Below, in pieces: positions 27,820 through 34,880 of a stretch of 64,000 nt of DNA. The notes beneath the pieces were generated by a model. The model worked only from the letters and a program-made list of their open reading frames with translations. It had not been told where the DNA came from and searched no databases. The stretch comes from Chryseobacterium flavum (lineage in GTDB: Bacteria; Bacteroidota; Bacteroidia; Flavobacteriales; Weeksellaceae), in assembly GCF_003385595.1 (NCBI RefSeq), contig NZ_QNUE01000007.1, forward strand, positions 186,001 through 250,000, read 5' to 3'. The translations under genes were made by a program, and so were the position numbers. Each line of letters begins with the position of its first letter. Position 1 is the first letter of the stretch.

Positions 27820-28129
27820 TTAGAAATCGTTTTCGTAGTTTTGTTTGGTAAGCAGTGCTTAGCTGTGGCGGGCAGGGAAATTGTAAAATTGGTCAGCTTT
27901 TATGATAAAAGCGGTGGCGTAATCCTGATGCTTTTAGTGACGAAGCGAAAGAAAGGCGATGAAAATTGACGGGTTTTGTCATATGGCTGAACGCATATAA
28001 AAGACAGGTGAGCTAGGTTCTTTAAAATTAGAGAGGAACCGGCAGGGAAGAAATAAAGAAAGGATAGAAATTTATCTGGTGCGAAGATTTGCTTATAATT
28101 CTAATTTTGTTTTAAACGGTAATAGATCA

Positions 28130-28753
28130 ATGCTTTTACATAAAAATATAATTACGATCCAACACCCGGAATCCATTCATCATACAAATGGTATGATCGG
28201 CTCATGGACAGACTGGGAACTGACTGAAAAAGGAATCATCCAGGCAACATGCATAGCGCGTAACATAAAGAAAGAATTTCATGACATCCAATATGCAATC
28301 TATTCATCACCTCTCAAAAGGACGAGACAAACTGCTGAGATGCTTGGAAACGAGTTACATGCTAGTCTCAAGCTGACGGATGCTCTAAAAGAGAGAAGCC
28401 TTGGCAAGGCTATCGGAAAATCTGTTCAATGGCTGAAAGAAAATATTGAAAATGAAGAAAAAACCATCTACGATAAATGCTTCAGCGATGGAGAGTCCAG
28501 ATTCGACGTCTGGAACAGACTGTTACCTTTCTATAATGAAATCATGTCAAGTGACGACGAAAACATCATCATTGTTTCTCATGGAGATACTTTGAGCATC
28601 TTTAATGTGATGTGGTTAGGCTTACATCCGGAAATGCTCAATGATATTGACTTATCCGGAGTTAGTGGCGGTGTTTCTTTCCTATATCGAAAGTCATGTG
28701 GCAAGAAAATTATTAAAAGGTTGAGCGACACTTCGTATACCTTACCTTTTTAA
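28130..28753 (+). CDS. Histidine phosphatase superfamily protein with altered RHG motif
   Basis: 207 aa from ATG 28130. Phosphoglycerate-mutase-like fold: the first catalytic motif reads IQHPESIHHTNG where the family has RHG, so the first Arg is Gln while the phospho-accepting His stays. Also visible are SSPLKRTRQTAEML with the second Arg, LKERSLGKAIG with the acidic residue, and VSHGDTLSIF with the second His. The gene probably hydrolyses a phosphate ester; the Gln may weaken or change catalysis, though I recall related proteins with QHTQS-like text. Its 3' end overlaps the convergent Lrp gene by 12 bp. Confidence 0.85.
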   Translation: MLLHKNIITIQHPESIHHTNGMIGSWTDWELTEKGIIQATCIARNIKKEFHDIQYAIYSSPLKRTRQTAEMLGNELHASLKLTDALKERSLGKAIGKSVQWLKENIENEEKTIYDKCFSDGESRFDVWNRLLPFYNEIMSSDDENIIIVSHGDTLSIFNVMWLGLHPEMLNDIDLSGVSGGVSFLYRKSCGKKIIKRLSDTSYTLPF

Positions 28754-29203
28754 TCTTTTTGTGTTGCTTTTAATCTTCTGCAGGCTTATTTCTGAAAGTT
28801 GAATGGATGTCGTTGGGATTCCATAAGGAATTAATCTGTCAATGAGGTTTTCAAGGTGAGAACTGTCCTGTAAGATACATTCGGTAATAAGACAATATTC
28901 ACCCGTTACTCTTTTGCAGGTTACAATTTCAGGAAATTTTTCCAGATCTGCAGTGAATTTTCTGAAATCATCATTTTTAAATTTCATACTGATCAGTACC
29001 TTCAGATCATAACCTAGTTTCCGATAGTCTACCTCTACGCTGAACCTACGAATTATTCCATTATCAACTAAATTCATTACTCGTTCTTTTGTAGCAGATT
29101 GTGACAACGAAATAATTCTTCCTATTTCGGCATAACTAAGCCTTGCATTCTGTTCTAAGATCTGAAGAATCTTATGGTCAAAATCATCTAAAGTTATTTT
29201 CAT
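28742..29203 (-). CDS. Lrp/AsnC family transcriptional regulator
   Basis: 153 aa. The AsnC-type HTH is at residues 5-55 (LDDFDHKILQILEQNARLSY, IISLSQSATKERVMNLVDNG) and the RAM ligand-binding domain from about 65 to 140 (VLISMKFKNDDFRKFTADLE, VTGEYCLITECILQDSSHLE). Divergent, 111 bp from an AhpD-like gene, which is the likely target. The effector is probably a small amino-acid-like molecule, by family. Confidence 0.93.
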   Translation of the reverse strand: MKITLDDFDHKILQILEQNARLSYAEIGRIISLSQSATKERVMNLVDNGIIRRFSVEVDYRKLGYDLKVLISMKFKNDDFRKFTADLEKFPEIVTCKRVTGEYCLITECILQDSSHLENLIDRLIPYGIPTTSIQLSEISLQKIKSNTKRLKR

Positions 29204-29314
29204 TGTAAAATTACGTATTAATAGTTGAATTCATCAAAAATAATAAAAATACCAATTAATTTCGCTTTATTGTTTTTGTTTAAAAACTGAAATTTGTGAA
29301 TAAAATTAAGAAAT

Positions 29315-29767
29315 ATGGTACGAATCAAATTTTTGAACAATGGAAGCACACCATTTGAAAGACTTATCGGGCATAATACCGATTTTCTTAAAAAATGGAA
29401 TGATCTGGAGGAAACTTTATGGAAGAAAACTTTACTGGACACAGATTTATTAGAGCAGGTTCGCAGAACAATGGCCTTTGGAAATGGTTGTGAATACTGC
29501 ATGGTCAAAGGCGGAAAACCTGATTTTGACGAATCGCAGATGAAAATATCCACAGCGGCAGCCTTTGCTGAATTATTTTGCATAGACCACCGTTCTGTTC
29601 TGGATGCACATTTTGAGATGCTTCGGGAATACTTTTCAGATGAAGAAATTTCGGAATTATGTGTTTTCATGGCTTTCGTGAATGCTTCACAAAAGTTGGG
29701 AAAAATACTGCACTTAACAGAGGAGCTACAGGCAGAAGCTGTTGTAAAATTAAAAGATATAGAATAA
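29315..29767 (+). CDS. AhpD-like carboxymuconolactone decarboxylase family protein
   Basis: 150-aa all-helical protein. The redox CxxC is visible as NGCEYCMVKGGKPD at about residues 58-71, followed by FAELFCIDHRSVLDAHFEML, the usual AhpD helical signature. Such proteins act as alkylhydroperoxidases or general thiol-dependent peroxidases; with a single CxxC it may use a small thiol. Divergent from the Lrp/AsnC gene, which may control it. Confidence 0.85.
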   Translation: MVRIKFLNNGSTPFERLIGHNTDFLKKWNDLEETLWKKTLLDTDLLEQVRRTMAFGNGCEYCMVKGGKPDFDESQMKISTAAAFAELFCIDHRSVLDAHFEMLREYFSDEEISELCVFMAFVNASQKLGKILHLTEELQAEAVVKLKDIE

Positions 29768-30279
29768 TGCAAATCGTTGTTTTAAGTAAAACCAGTCTCA
29801 AGGTAAGTGTCCAGTATCAGCTTTTATGACTAATTTGAAAAAGCGGGCCTTAACAAGAAACAGCTGAAGCCGGATGAAATTTTAATGGATGACAATCAAG
29901 TGACATTTCTTGGATATTTGCTATTGACTGGCTCTGATATTGTATAGTTAGATCTATGATTTAATTAACATTTTTGCTCGCAAAAAAGCCTTTACTTAGC
30001 GGTTTGAAATAATTTTTTCTTCATTTGTGTTTTGATCTCCGGTCCGTCCGGAGATTTTGCTTTTAGCACAAAAAAAAATTATATATCACTGTAACACTGG
30101 AAAAAGGAATTCGTTTTTATCCATTGAACCAAAAATTGCGTAAATTATAGAAGAGATTATGTGTGCACAGAAATAGAATCATTGCATAATTTTATTTCAA
30201 TAAATGCGTAGGTTCTAGAAGTACCCTATAATTGCTTTATTTAATATAGATCACATTAATATTTATAAATCGGATTATT
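29768..30279. other. Intergenic debris with a small hairpin
   Basis: A frame at about 29840-29946 (FEKAGLNKKQLKPDEILMDD, then NQVTFLGYLLLTGSDIV) lacks a start and has an in-frame stop just upstream; it looks like the tail of a decayed gene of unknown family. A hairpin ATCTCCGG/CCGGAGAT lies at 30035-30055 with only a broken T tract. Confidence 0.55.
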
Positions 30280-31227
30280 ATGGAAAAAGATTTCATCAGT
30301 ATTCTTCTTGCGGGGCATGAGGGATTCAATTTTCAGGATGTATGTGAAAGGTATCTAATCGTTAAACATGGAAAAGATTTTGTACCAGTTACGCCCAATG
30401 GCAGCGAAGGCGATGGTGGTAGGGACGGATATTGTTTTCGGACAGGTGAGTATTTTGCGATATCGTCCAATGAGAAAGTTTCTGCAAAAATAAAAGCGGA
30501 TTTTGCCAGCTGCATGTCTTACGATCATCCGGTCAGTACGTTTACCTTCATCACTAATCGCGGTGTAAGACCAAAAGATTGCGATGTACTTGATGAACTA
30601 AGAAGGAATAATCCTGGTATAGCGGTTCATGTACTAAGGCATAGCGAAATAGCAGTAGAAATGACAGGCATGTCAACTGAGCAGATTGAATATATCCTTG
30701 GCCAGCCTCTGCCGTTCCAAAGGAATAAAATGGTGTATTTAAAAATCCGTAAGAAAATCGGGCCTTTTACTCTTTTAGAATCTATAAAAGACTCTATGCA
30801 TGGATACATTATAGTTGTTGCCAGTTGCTTGATATTAGGCTTCAGTTTATTTTATTCTACGACAGACCTGGTGCGGACTATCTTTTTTACAGTTATATTT
30901 GGGCTCACCTTTCTATATATGTATTGCAACAGGGAAAGCCTGAAAAAATATAAATTTTCTCATAAAATCCTTTACTATCTCATCACTGGTAAACTACATG
31001 TAGGAGATGAAGTTCTGTTAACCAGTACCTCACATATTACAATATATAGGAATGCAATGTGGAGTTTCATTATCCATGAAAGAGCTGCTGAATGTACAAG
31101 ACCCGGGTGCAAAGGGCATGTTTTATTACATAAGTCAGAAACCGGAACATTTATCGGAAGATGTAATAAGGATAGAGTCAATCATTTGTACAATGTCGAT
31201 AATAACTTCTATGGTGAAATGAAATGA
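30280..31227 (+). CDS. Membrane-anchored PD-(D/E)XK-like protein with C-terminal Cys-rich domain
   Basis: 315 aa, family not known to me. Residues 1-130 look like a restriction-endonuclease fold: CERYLIVKHG with Glu23, a GSEGDGGRDGY turn with Asp45/Asp49, then a strand EYFAISSNEK and SAKIKADF, and TFTFITNRG as in Mrr-like nucleases, where GxDG is followed by QxK. The catalytic QxK here reads AISS, so activity is uncertain. Two membrane helices lie at about 175-192 and 199-216. The tail has C272, C277, C295 and H302 (TRPGCKGH, IGRCNKDRVNHLY), a possible zinc site. It lies 225 bp upstream of the caspase gene on the same strand and may belong to the same defence-like module. Confidence 0.6.
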   Translation: MEKDFISILLAGHEGFNFQDVCERYLIVKHGKDFVPVTPNGSEGDGGRDGYCFRTGEYFAISSNEKVSAKIKADFASCMSYDHPVSTFTFITNRGVRPKDCDVLDELRRNNPGIAVHVLRHSEIAVEMTGMSTEQIEYILGQPLPFQRNKMVYLKIRKKIGPFTLLESIKDSMHGYIIVVASCLILGFSLFYSTTDLVRTIFFTVIFGLTFLYMYCNRESLKKYKFSHKILYYLITGKLHVGDEVLLTSTSHITIYRNAMWSFIIHERAAECTRPGCKGHVLLHKSETGTFIGRCNKDRVNHLYNVDNNFYGEMK

Positions 31228-31399
31228 TGTTTTATCAAAGGTAACATTACCGTTCTGGGAGTTGACCTATGTGGCAATAACTTTTATAGGTAGAGCAGGA
31301 AAGAAGCTGAAATCCAGAAAATGTTGATTTAAAGGTGAATTACAAGTTGATTCGTATAAGTTCGATATTGAAATAATTAGCCGCTAGTTTGAAAAATCA

Positions 31400-31430
31400 T
31401 TGGTGTGAAAACAAAATATCCTTATTTTCG
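31400..31430 (+). promoter_or_regulatory. Possible promoter of the caspase-hydrolase pair
   Basis: TTG at 31400-31402, 20-bp spacer, TATTTTCG at 31423-31430 (one mismatch to TAnnTTTG), 22 bp before the ATG. Confidence 0.4.
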
Positions 31431-31452
31431 TAAATAAAACTTTTAGCCATTA

Positions 31453-33180
31453 ATGACCAAGCACGCTATTTTAATCGGGATAAACCAAATACCCGGTATG
31501 CCTTATCTCGCATCACCTTCCAGTTATGCCATTAAGATGAAAGAATGGGCAGAGGAACAGGGATATATTACAGCACTTTTTGCTGACGAACCTGAAGGTG
31601 TGCCAATCGCGGGGGAATGTAATAGATGGGCAATATTAAAAACGGTCCGCGATCTTACTGCGGCCGGTACCGATCAGCTTTTGATCTATTTTGCCGGGCA
31701 TGGTGTGGAGCGGGCTCCGGGTGAGGATATCTGGCTGCTTCCGGGCTATGTTGAAGATCCTTCCGAATCCATAAGTATTTTTGCCTGTCAACCGCTGGCA
31801 TATCGCTCCGGTATAGCACATGTGGTTTTTATCTCTGATGCTTGCCGTTCACCAACGAGTGACCGCAACGTGCATCACATTACACCGGGTGTAATCTTTC
31901 CGATTTTAAACAGGGAATACAGAACGGATATTGATGTTTTTTACTCCACCCACCCAGGCGCTAATTCCATTGACGTACGAGATGATGAGGACAACTACAG
32001 GAGTGTCTATAGTGACAATCTGCTGAAATGCCTAAAAGGGGACGTAGAAGAGGTAATTCGTCCAGTAAGGCGGTTAGAGCCTACATTTCCTGCTGTCCTT
32101 TCCTATGATCTCAATGATTATCTGAAAACAAAAGTAGCTGAGGAAATTGAAGAAGTTACGGGTAAAAAACAGTTCCCAACGGGGACTGTTTCATCTTCGG
32201 ATCCTCTTTTCTTATCGAGGTTCGATGGGCAAGGGTTAGCAGAAAATATTGGTGAAGCAGGTATTGCACTTCCGGTTGAATTACAGCCTGTCGGGGTGGA
32301 TACGAAAAGTGTTTCCGAAAAACTTGATTTCTATGTAAGAGCGAAAGGGGGAGGTGCAACGCGCGAATTTCGCAGAATCTCCCGGGAATTTAAGCGTGAT
32401 TACGAATTCTTCACCTCAGACGCTTTATTTAGGCATGGTGACACAGGTCTTTTCATAAGCGGTCTTCCTGCTCCGACTGTTTATGGTAGAAGAGAAGAGG
32501 ATGCCCACTGGTTTAGAGAGGGAAGAAATTTTACCGTTCCGCAGCTTCTTGGTATCGATGCAGTCGACAGAAGAGAGAATGCTATTTATTTTATTGGAAA
32601 CCACGGACGTAAAAGATTTTATCCAGTTGTTGTTCTTCCAGGCTTTTTTACCCAGGTGGTGTTTGCTAAAAATGAAGTGTTGACTGTCAATTATTTTCCC
32701 ACTGGTCATAATAGCAAAGCTGAGGCTAGTTATAATGCTACCGAGGTGGCTGAAAGAAAAGCAAATATCATTATGGCTGCCCAAAAAGGTATTTTTCAAG
32801 GCCAGTATGAACTCGATCATGGCGGCGGCTATTATCGCAGATACAAACATCTGGAACCTACACTCGGTCTTTTTGCCGCATACGCCTATTTTCAGAATGG
32901 GGATTTTTATGGTGTCAGATCGCTATATGATTATTTATTAGGAAGCGGTCAGTCCATCCTTGCTGACATTAAAGTTTTGCAAAGGCTTTCAACAAGAAAT
33001 CCTGATTTTTTTCCGCATGAAGAATTGTCTATACCACTGCTGACCCAGGGATGGTCTTATCTGGACCTACTCGAAACAAACCGTCACCACCATTTGGTAA
33101 GATACTTGCAGCCGGGATTGTGGACCTCATTTGACCGCGATGGGTTTAGATATTTTGAAGACCAATTTATAGAACTATAA
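31453..33180 (+). CDS. Caspase-like (peptidase C14) protease with unknown C-terminal domain
   Basis: 575 aa. The first 250 residues form a caspase/metacaspase domain: MTKHAILIGINQIPG as first strand, LLIYFAGHGVERAPG with catalytic His83, and HVVFISDACRSPTS with catalytic Cys131 in the canonical DACRS setting, then YSTHPG as a substrate-pocket strand. From about residue 290 there is a separate region (FRRISREFKRDYEFFTSDAL, FRHGDTGLFISGLPAPTVYG, a GPxxxGxY-like HGGGYYRRYKHL) that I do not recognise and which probably senses or recruits. The stop overlaps the hydrolase start (TAATG). No signal peptide or membrane helix, so it is cytoplasmic. Proteases of this type are effectors of several bacterial immune systems. 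Confidence 0.85.
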   Translation: MTKHAILIGINQIPGMPYLASPSSYAIKMKEWAEEQGYITALFADEPEGVPIAGECNRWAILKTVRDLTAAGTDQLLIYFAGHGVERAPGEDIWLLPGYVEDPSESISIFACQPLAYRSGIAHVVFISDACRSPTSDRNVHHITPGVIFPILNREYRTDIDVFYSTHPGANSIDVRDDEDNYRSVYSDNLLKCLKGDVEEVIRPVRRLEPTFPAVLSYDLNDYLKTKVAEEIEEVTGKKQFPTGTVSSSDPLFLSRFDGQGLAENIGEAGIALPVELQPVGVDTKSVSEKLDFYVRAKGGGATREFRRISREFKRDYEFFTSDALFRHGDTGLFISGLPAPTVYGRREEDAHWFREGRNFTVPQLLGIDAVDRRENAIYFIGNHGRKRFYPVVVLPGFFTQVVFAKNEVLTVNYFPTGHNSKAEASYNATEVAERKANIIMAAQKGIFQGQYELDHGGGYYRRYKHLEPTLGLFAAYAYFQNGDFYGVRSLYDYLLGSGQSILADIKVLQRLSTRNPDFFPHEELSIPLLTQGWSYLDLLETNRHHHLVRYLQPGLWTSFDRDGFRYFEDQFIEL

Positions 33181-34085
33181 TGCAGATATTATTTATACAT
33201 GGACGGGCGCAGGAGAACTTTGCACAAGAAGAATTACTGGAAAAATGGAGTAGAGCGCTAAAGCAATCATTTGAAAATGCCGGAATTACCTATCCTGAAG
33301 AATTAACACTAACTTTGCCCTATTACGGTAAGGAACTTATTTTACAAAGGGACCTATACCAGCAAGATCTGGAAGACAAAATATATCAGATGCGATCTCC
33401 TGATGGTTCGCCAGAAGAGCGCGATCCCGATGATCTGCAGAAATTTCAGGGGCAGCTTTTGGATGAAATCCGAAAAGAGGTCGGGATCACCGATAAGCAG
33501 ATCCATGAGGAAGAAAAAGAAGAAATCCAGGATCGTGGTCTCCGGAACTGGTGGCCCGTACTGGCGATTGCCAGACTGCTTGATAATTACAGCAAAGCAA
33601 ATGGCCTTGCTAATTCGATGATTCTAAAAGAGACGTTGGATGTTGCCACGTATCTTGTGGTGCCGAAAGCCAAAAAAACGATTAATAAATTTTTCATCGA
33701 TGCATTGACCAAAGAGCCAACTATTGTTATTGCGCATTCATTAGGAACTGTCATTGCGTATGATATTCTGCAAAAGTTGAAGAGAGAAGAATGGGACATC
33801 TGCGGATTGATCACTTTAGGCTCACCATTGGGGGTGAATGCAGTTACCAGACAGTTTCGTGAACCACCGAAATATCCATCTGTTATCAAAGAAATATGGT
33901 TAAATCTGTATGATAAACACGATATAGTTTCCTTAAGACCATTAGAAGGCGGACATTTCAGGGTGGATCCAAAAATCATAAATTATGAAGTTATTAATGA
34001 AACGGAAGACAGGCATGGTATTGAAGGATACCTCAGCAGTCCTTTTGTTGCTACAGCAGTCTCTGAACTGTTAAACTCCAGATAA
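33180..34085 (+). CDS. Alpha/beta hydrolase coupled to the caspase gene
   Basis: 301 aa. LFIHGRAQEN at residues 4-13 is the oxyanion-hole strand, IVIAHSLGTVIAYDIL at 182-197 carries nucleophile Ser187, DKHDIVS offers Asp248 as acid, and DRHGIEGYL offers His279; GLITLGSPLG follows the nucleophile as in PGAP1-like and lipase-like esterases. A long helical insertion (about residues 55-175) forms a lid. The substrate may be a lipid or an ester; no signal peptide. Translation is coupled to the upstream caspase, so the two work together, possibly with the hydrolase as substrate, toxin or activity unleashed by proteolysis. Confidence 0.85.
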   Translation: MQILFIHGRAQENFAQEELLEKWSRALKQSFENAGITYPEELTLTLPYYGKELILQRDLYQQDLEDKIYQMRSPDGSPEERDPDDLQKFQGQLLDEIRKEVGITDKQIHEEEKEEIQDRGLRNWWPVLAIARLLDNYSKANGLANSMILKETLDVATYLVVPKAKKTINKFFIDALTKEPTIVIAHSLGTVIAYDILQKLKREEWDICGLITLGSPLGVNAVTRQFREPPKYPSVIKEIWLNLYDKHDIVSLRPLEGGHFRVDPKIINYEVINETEDRHGIEGYLSSPFVATAVSELLNSR

Positions 34086-34100
34086 ATAACTTGATTTAAA

Positions 34101-34137
34101 GAGCATCTTTCTTACTTTCTTAGATGCTCCTTTTTTT
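34101..34137 (+). terminator. Terminator of the caspase-hydrolase operon
   Basis: Stem GAGCATCT/AGATGCTC, 13-nt loop, then seven Ts. Confidence 0.88.
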
Positions 34138-34324
34138 AACGGTCACTATAATCATTTCACAATGCACAAATATCCTATACGAAGAATCGCGAGTATAATG
34201 TTCTAAAAAGAAACAAAATGCTGTTCAATTCAAAGCTTAAGTTCTTTTATGATCCAGACACAAAATTTGTGGAATAATAGCTTGAAAGTCAGAAAAACTA
34301 ACTAATTACCAAAACACAAAAGAA

Positions 34325-34502
34325 TTATGTCGAAAGTTATTTTGATGGAAAGTATAGTAAAACCATTGATTATTCTAATACTGATAGCATAGATATTTCC
34401 GCATTTCCATCCGGAATCTATTTTTTAACAATTAAATTAAAAGATGGAAAGACCGAGACGAGAAAAATTTATCAGAAAATAGTACAAAATGGTGGATTAT
34501 AA
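34325..34502 (+). pseudogene. Remnant of a T9SS type A C-terminal sorting domain
   Basis: In one frame the end reads SKTIDYSNTDSIDISAFPSG, then IYFLTIKLKDGKTETRKIYQ, ending KIVQNGGL and TAA at 34500-34502. The D-I-S-x-F-P-S-G-I-Y-F-L pattern is the classical T9SS tail, but no start, signal peptide or upstream body of the protein exists, so this is the decayed end of a lost secreted-protein gene. Confidence 0.75.
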
Positions 34503-34592
34503 ACAACTCTACAAAAGCCGTATGACGACAAGATTACCTATGTTTTCTAGACTTCATGTTGAAAAAATTTAAGAGTTACGGGTGAAATGTGA

Positions 34593-34615
34593 GTTCAAAT
34601 CCCTCCCTTTCCGCA
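34593..34615 (+). repeat. Second tRNA 3'-end remnant
   Basis: GTTCAAATCCCTCCCTTTCC followed by GCA: T loop, T-stem 3' half and an acceptor 3' strand ending in a G discriminator. The 5' half of the T stem (GTGAG) does not pair, and no other tRNA arm is present. It looks like the 3' end of a Ser-type tRNA left by another element. Confidence 0.6.
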
Positions 34616-34655
34616 AACCTGCTTTGAAGACGATATTAAAGGTTTTTTAAAAAAA

Positions 34656-34674
34656 TGTGGCAAAATAGTGGCAA
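34656..34674 (+). repeat. Integrase arm-type double repeat, right end
   Basis: TGTGGCAAAATAGTGGCAA differs from the left-end copy at one base and lies 52 bp inside attR. Confidence 0.7.
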
Positions 34675-34726
34675 ACAAAGCTTTAACCACAGAAAAACCC
34701 GATAAATACACGGAAAAAACGGGAAA

Positions 34727-34748
34727 GTTCGAATCCCGTATTCTCCAC
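34727..34748 (+). repeat. attR: direct repeat of the tRNA-Ala 3' end
   Basis: Exact 22-bp copy of 21042-21063. It marks the right boundary of the island; the host tRNA terminator follows 7 bp later. Confidence 0.92.
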
Positions 34749-34755
34749 TACAGCT

Positions 34756-34782
34756 AAGCCCTTCCCATAAGGGCTTTTTTTA
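34756..34782 (+). terminator. Original tRNA-Ala terminator displaced by the island
   Basis: Stem AAGCCCTT/AAGGGCTT, 5-nt loop, T6-8 on the plus strand. No plus-strand gene precedes it except the att copy of the tRNA end, so it was probably the terminator of tRNA-Ala before the insertion. Confidence 0.8.
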
Positions 34783-34880
34783 TTCATACTTTTGGAAGCG
34801 TATGAATCAGTAACAAAATTAATACTTCTGCTCGCCTAAATTGGTTATAATGTATTTGATAAATTTAATTATAATATAAA

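Larger units (their letters stand above)
21042..34748 (+). mobile_element. 13.7-kb genomic island integrated in tRNA-Ala(GGC)
   Basis: Bounded by a 22-bp direct repeat (21042-21063 and 34727-34748). Just inside both ends lie 19-bp double copies of GTGGCAAAAT-type repeats (21186 and 34656), typical of integrase arm sites, and a tyrosine integrase of the Bacteroidetes conjugative-transposon type starts 267 bp inside attL. The integrase is frameshifted, and no conjugation or replication genes are visible, so the island is probably immobile now. Cargo includes regulators, oxidoreductases, a methyltransferase and a caspase/hydrolase/nuclease-like group. Extra tRNA-like and arm-like remnants show earlier insertions. 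Confidence 0.88.

Noticed and set aside
27727-27969. 80-codon plus-strand frame ending VTKRKKGDEN
   Set aside because: Its first half is antisense to the truncated oxidoreductase. The end may be the tail of a mobile-element gene but has no start of its own.
30035-30055. ATCTCCGG/CCGGAGAT hairpin as a terminator
   Set aside because: T tract is interrupted and no intact gene ends nearby; listed only as a hairpin within the intergenic entry.
34593-34615. Possible tRNA gene
   Set aside because: Only T loop, half of the T stem and an acceptor strand are present; no anticodon or D arm upstream. Kept as an att remnant only.
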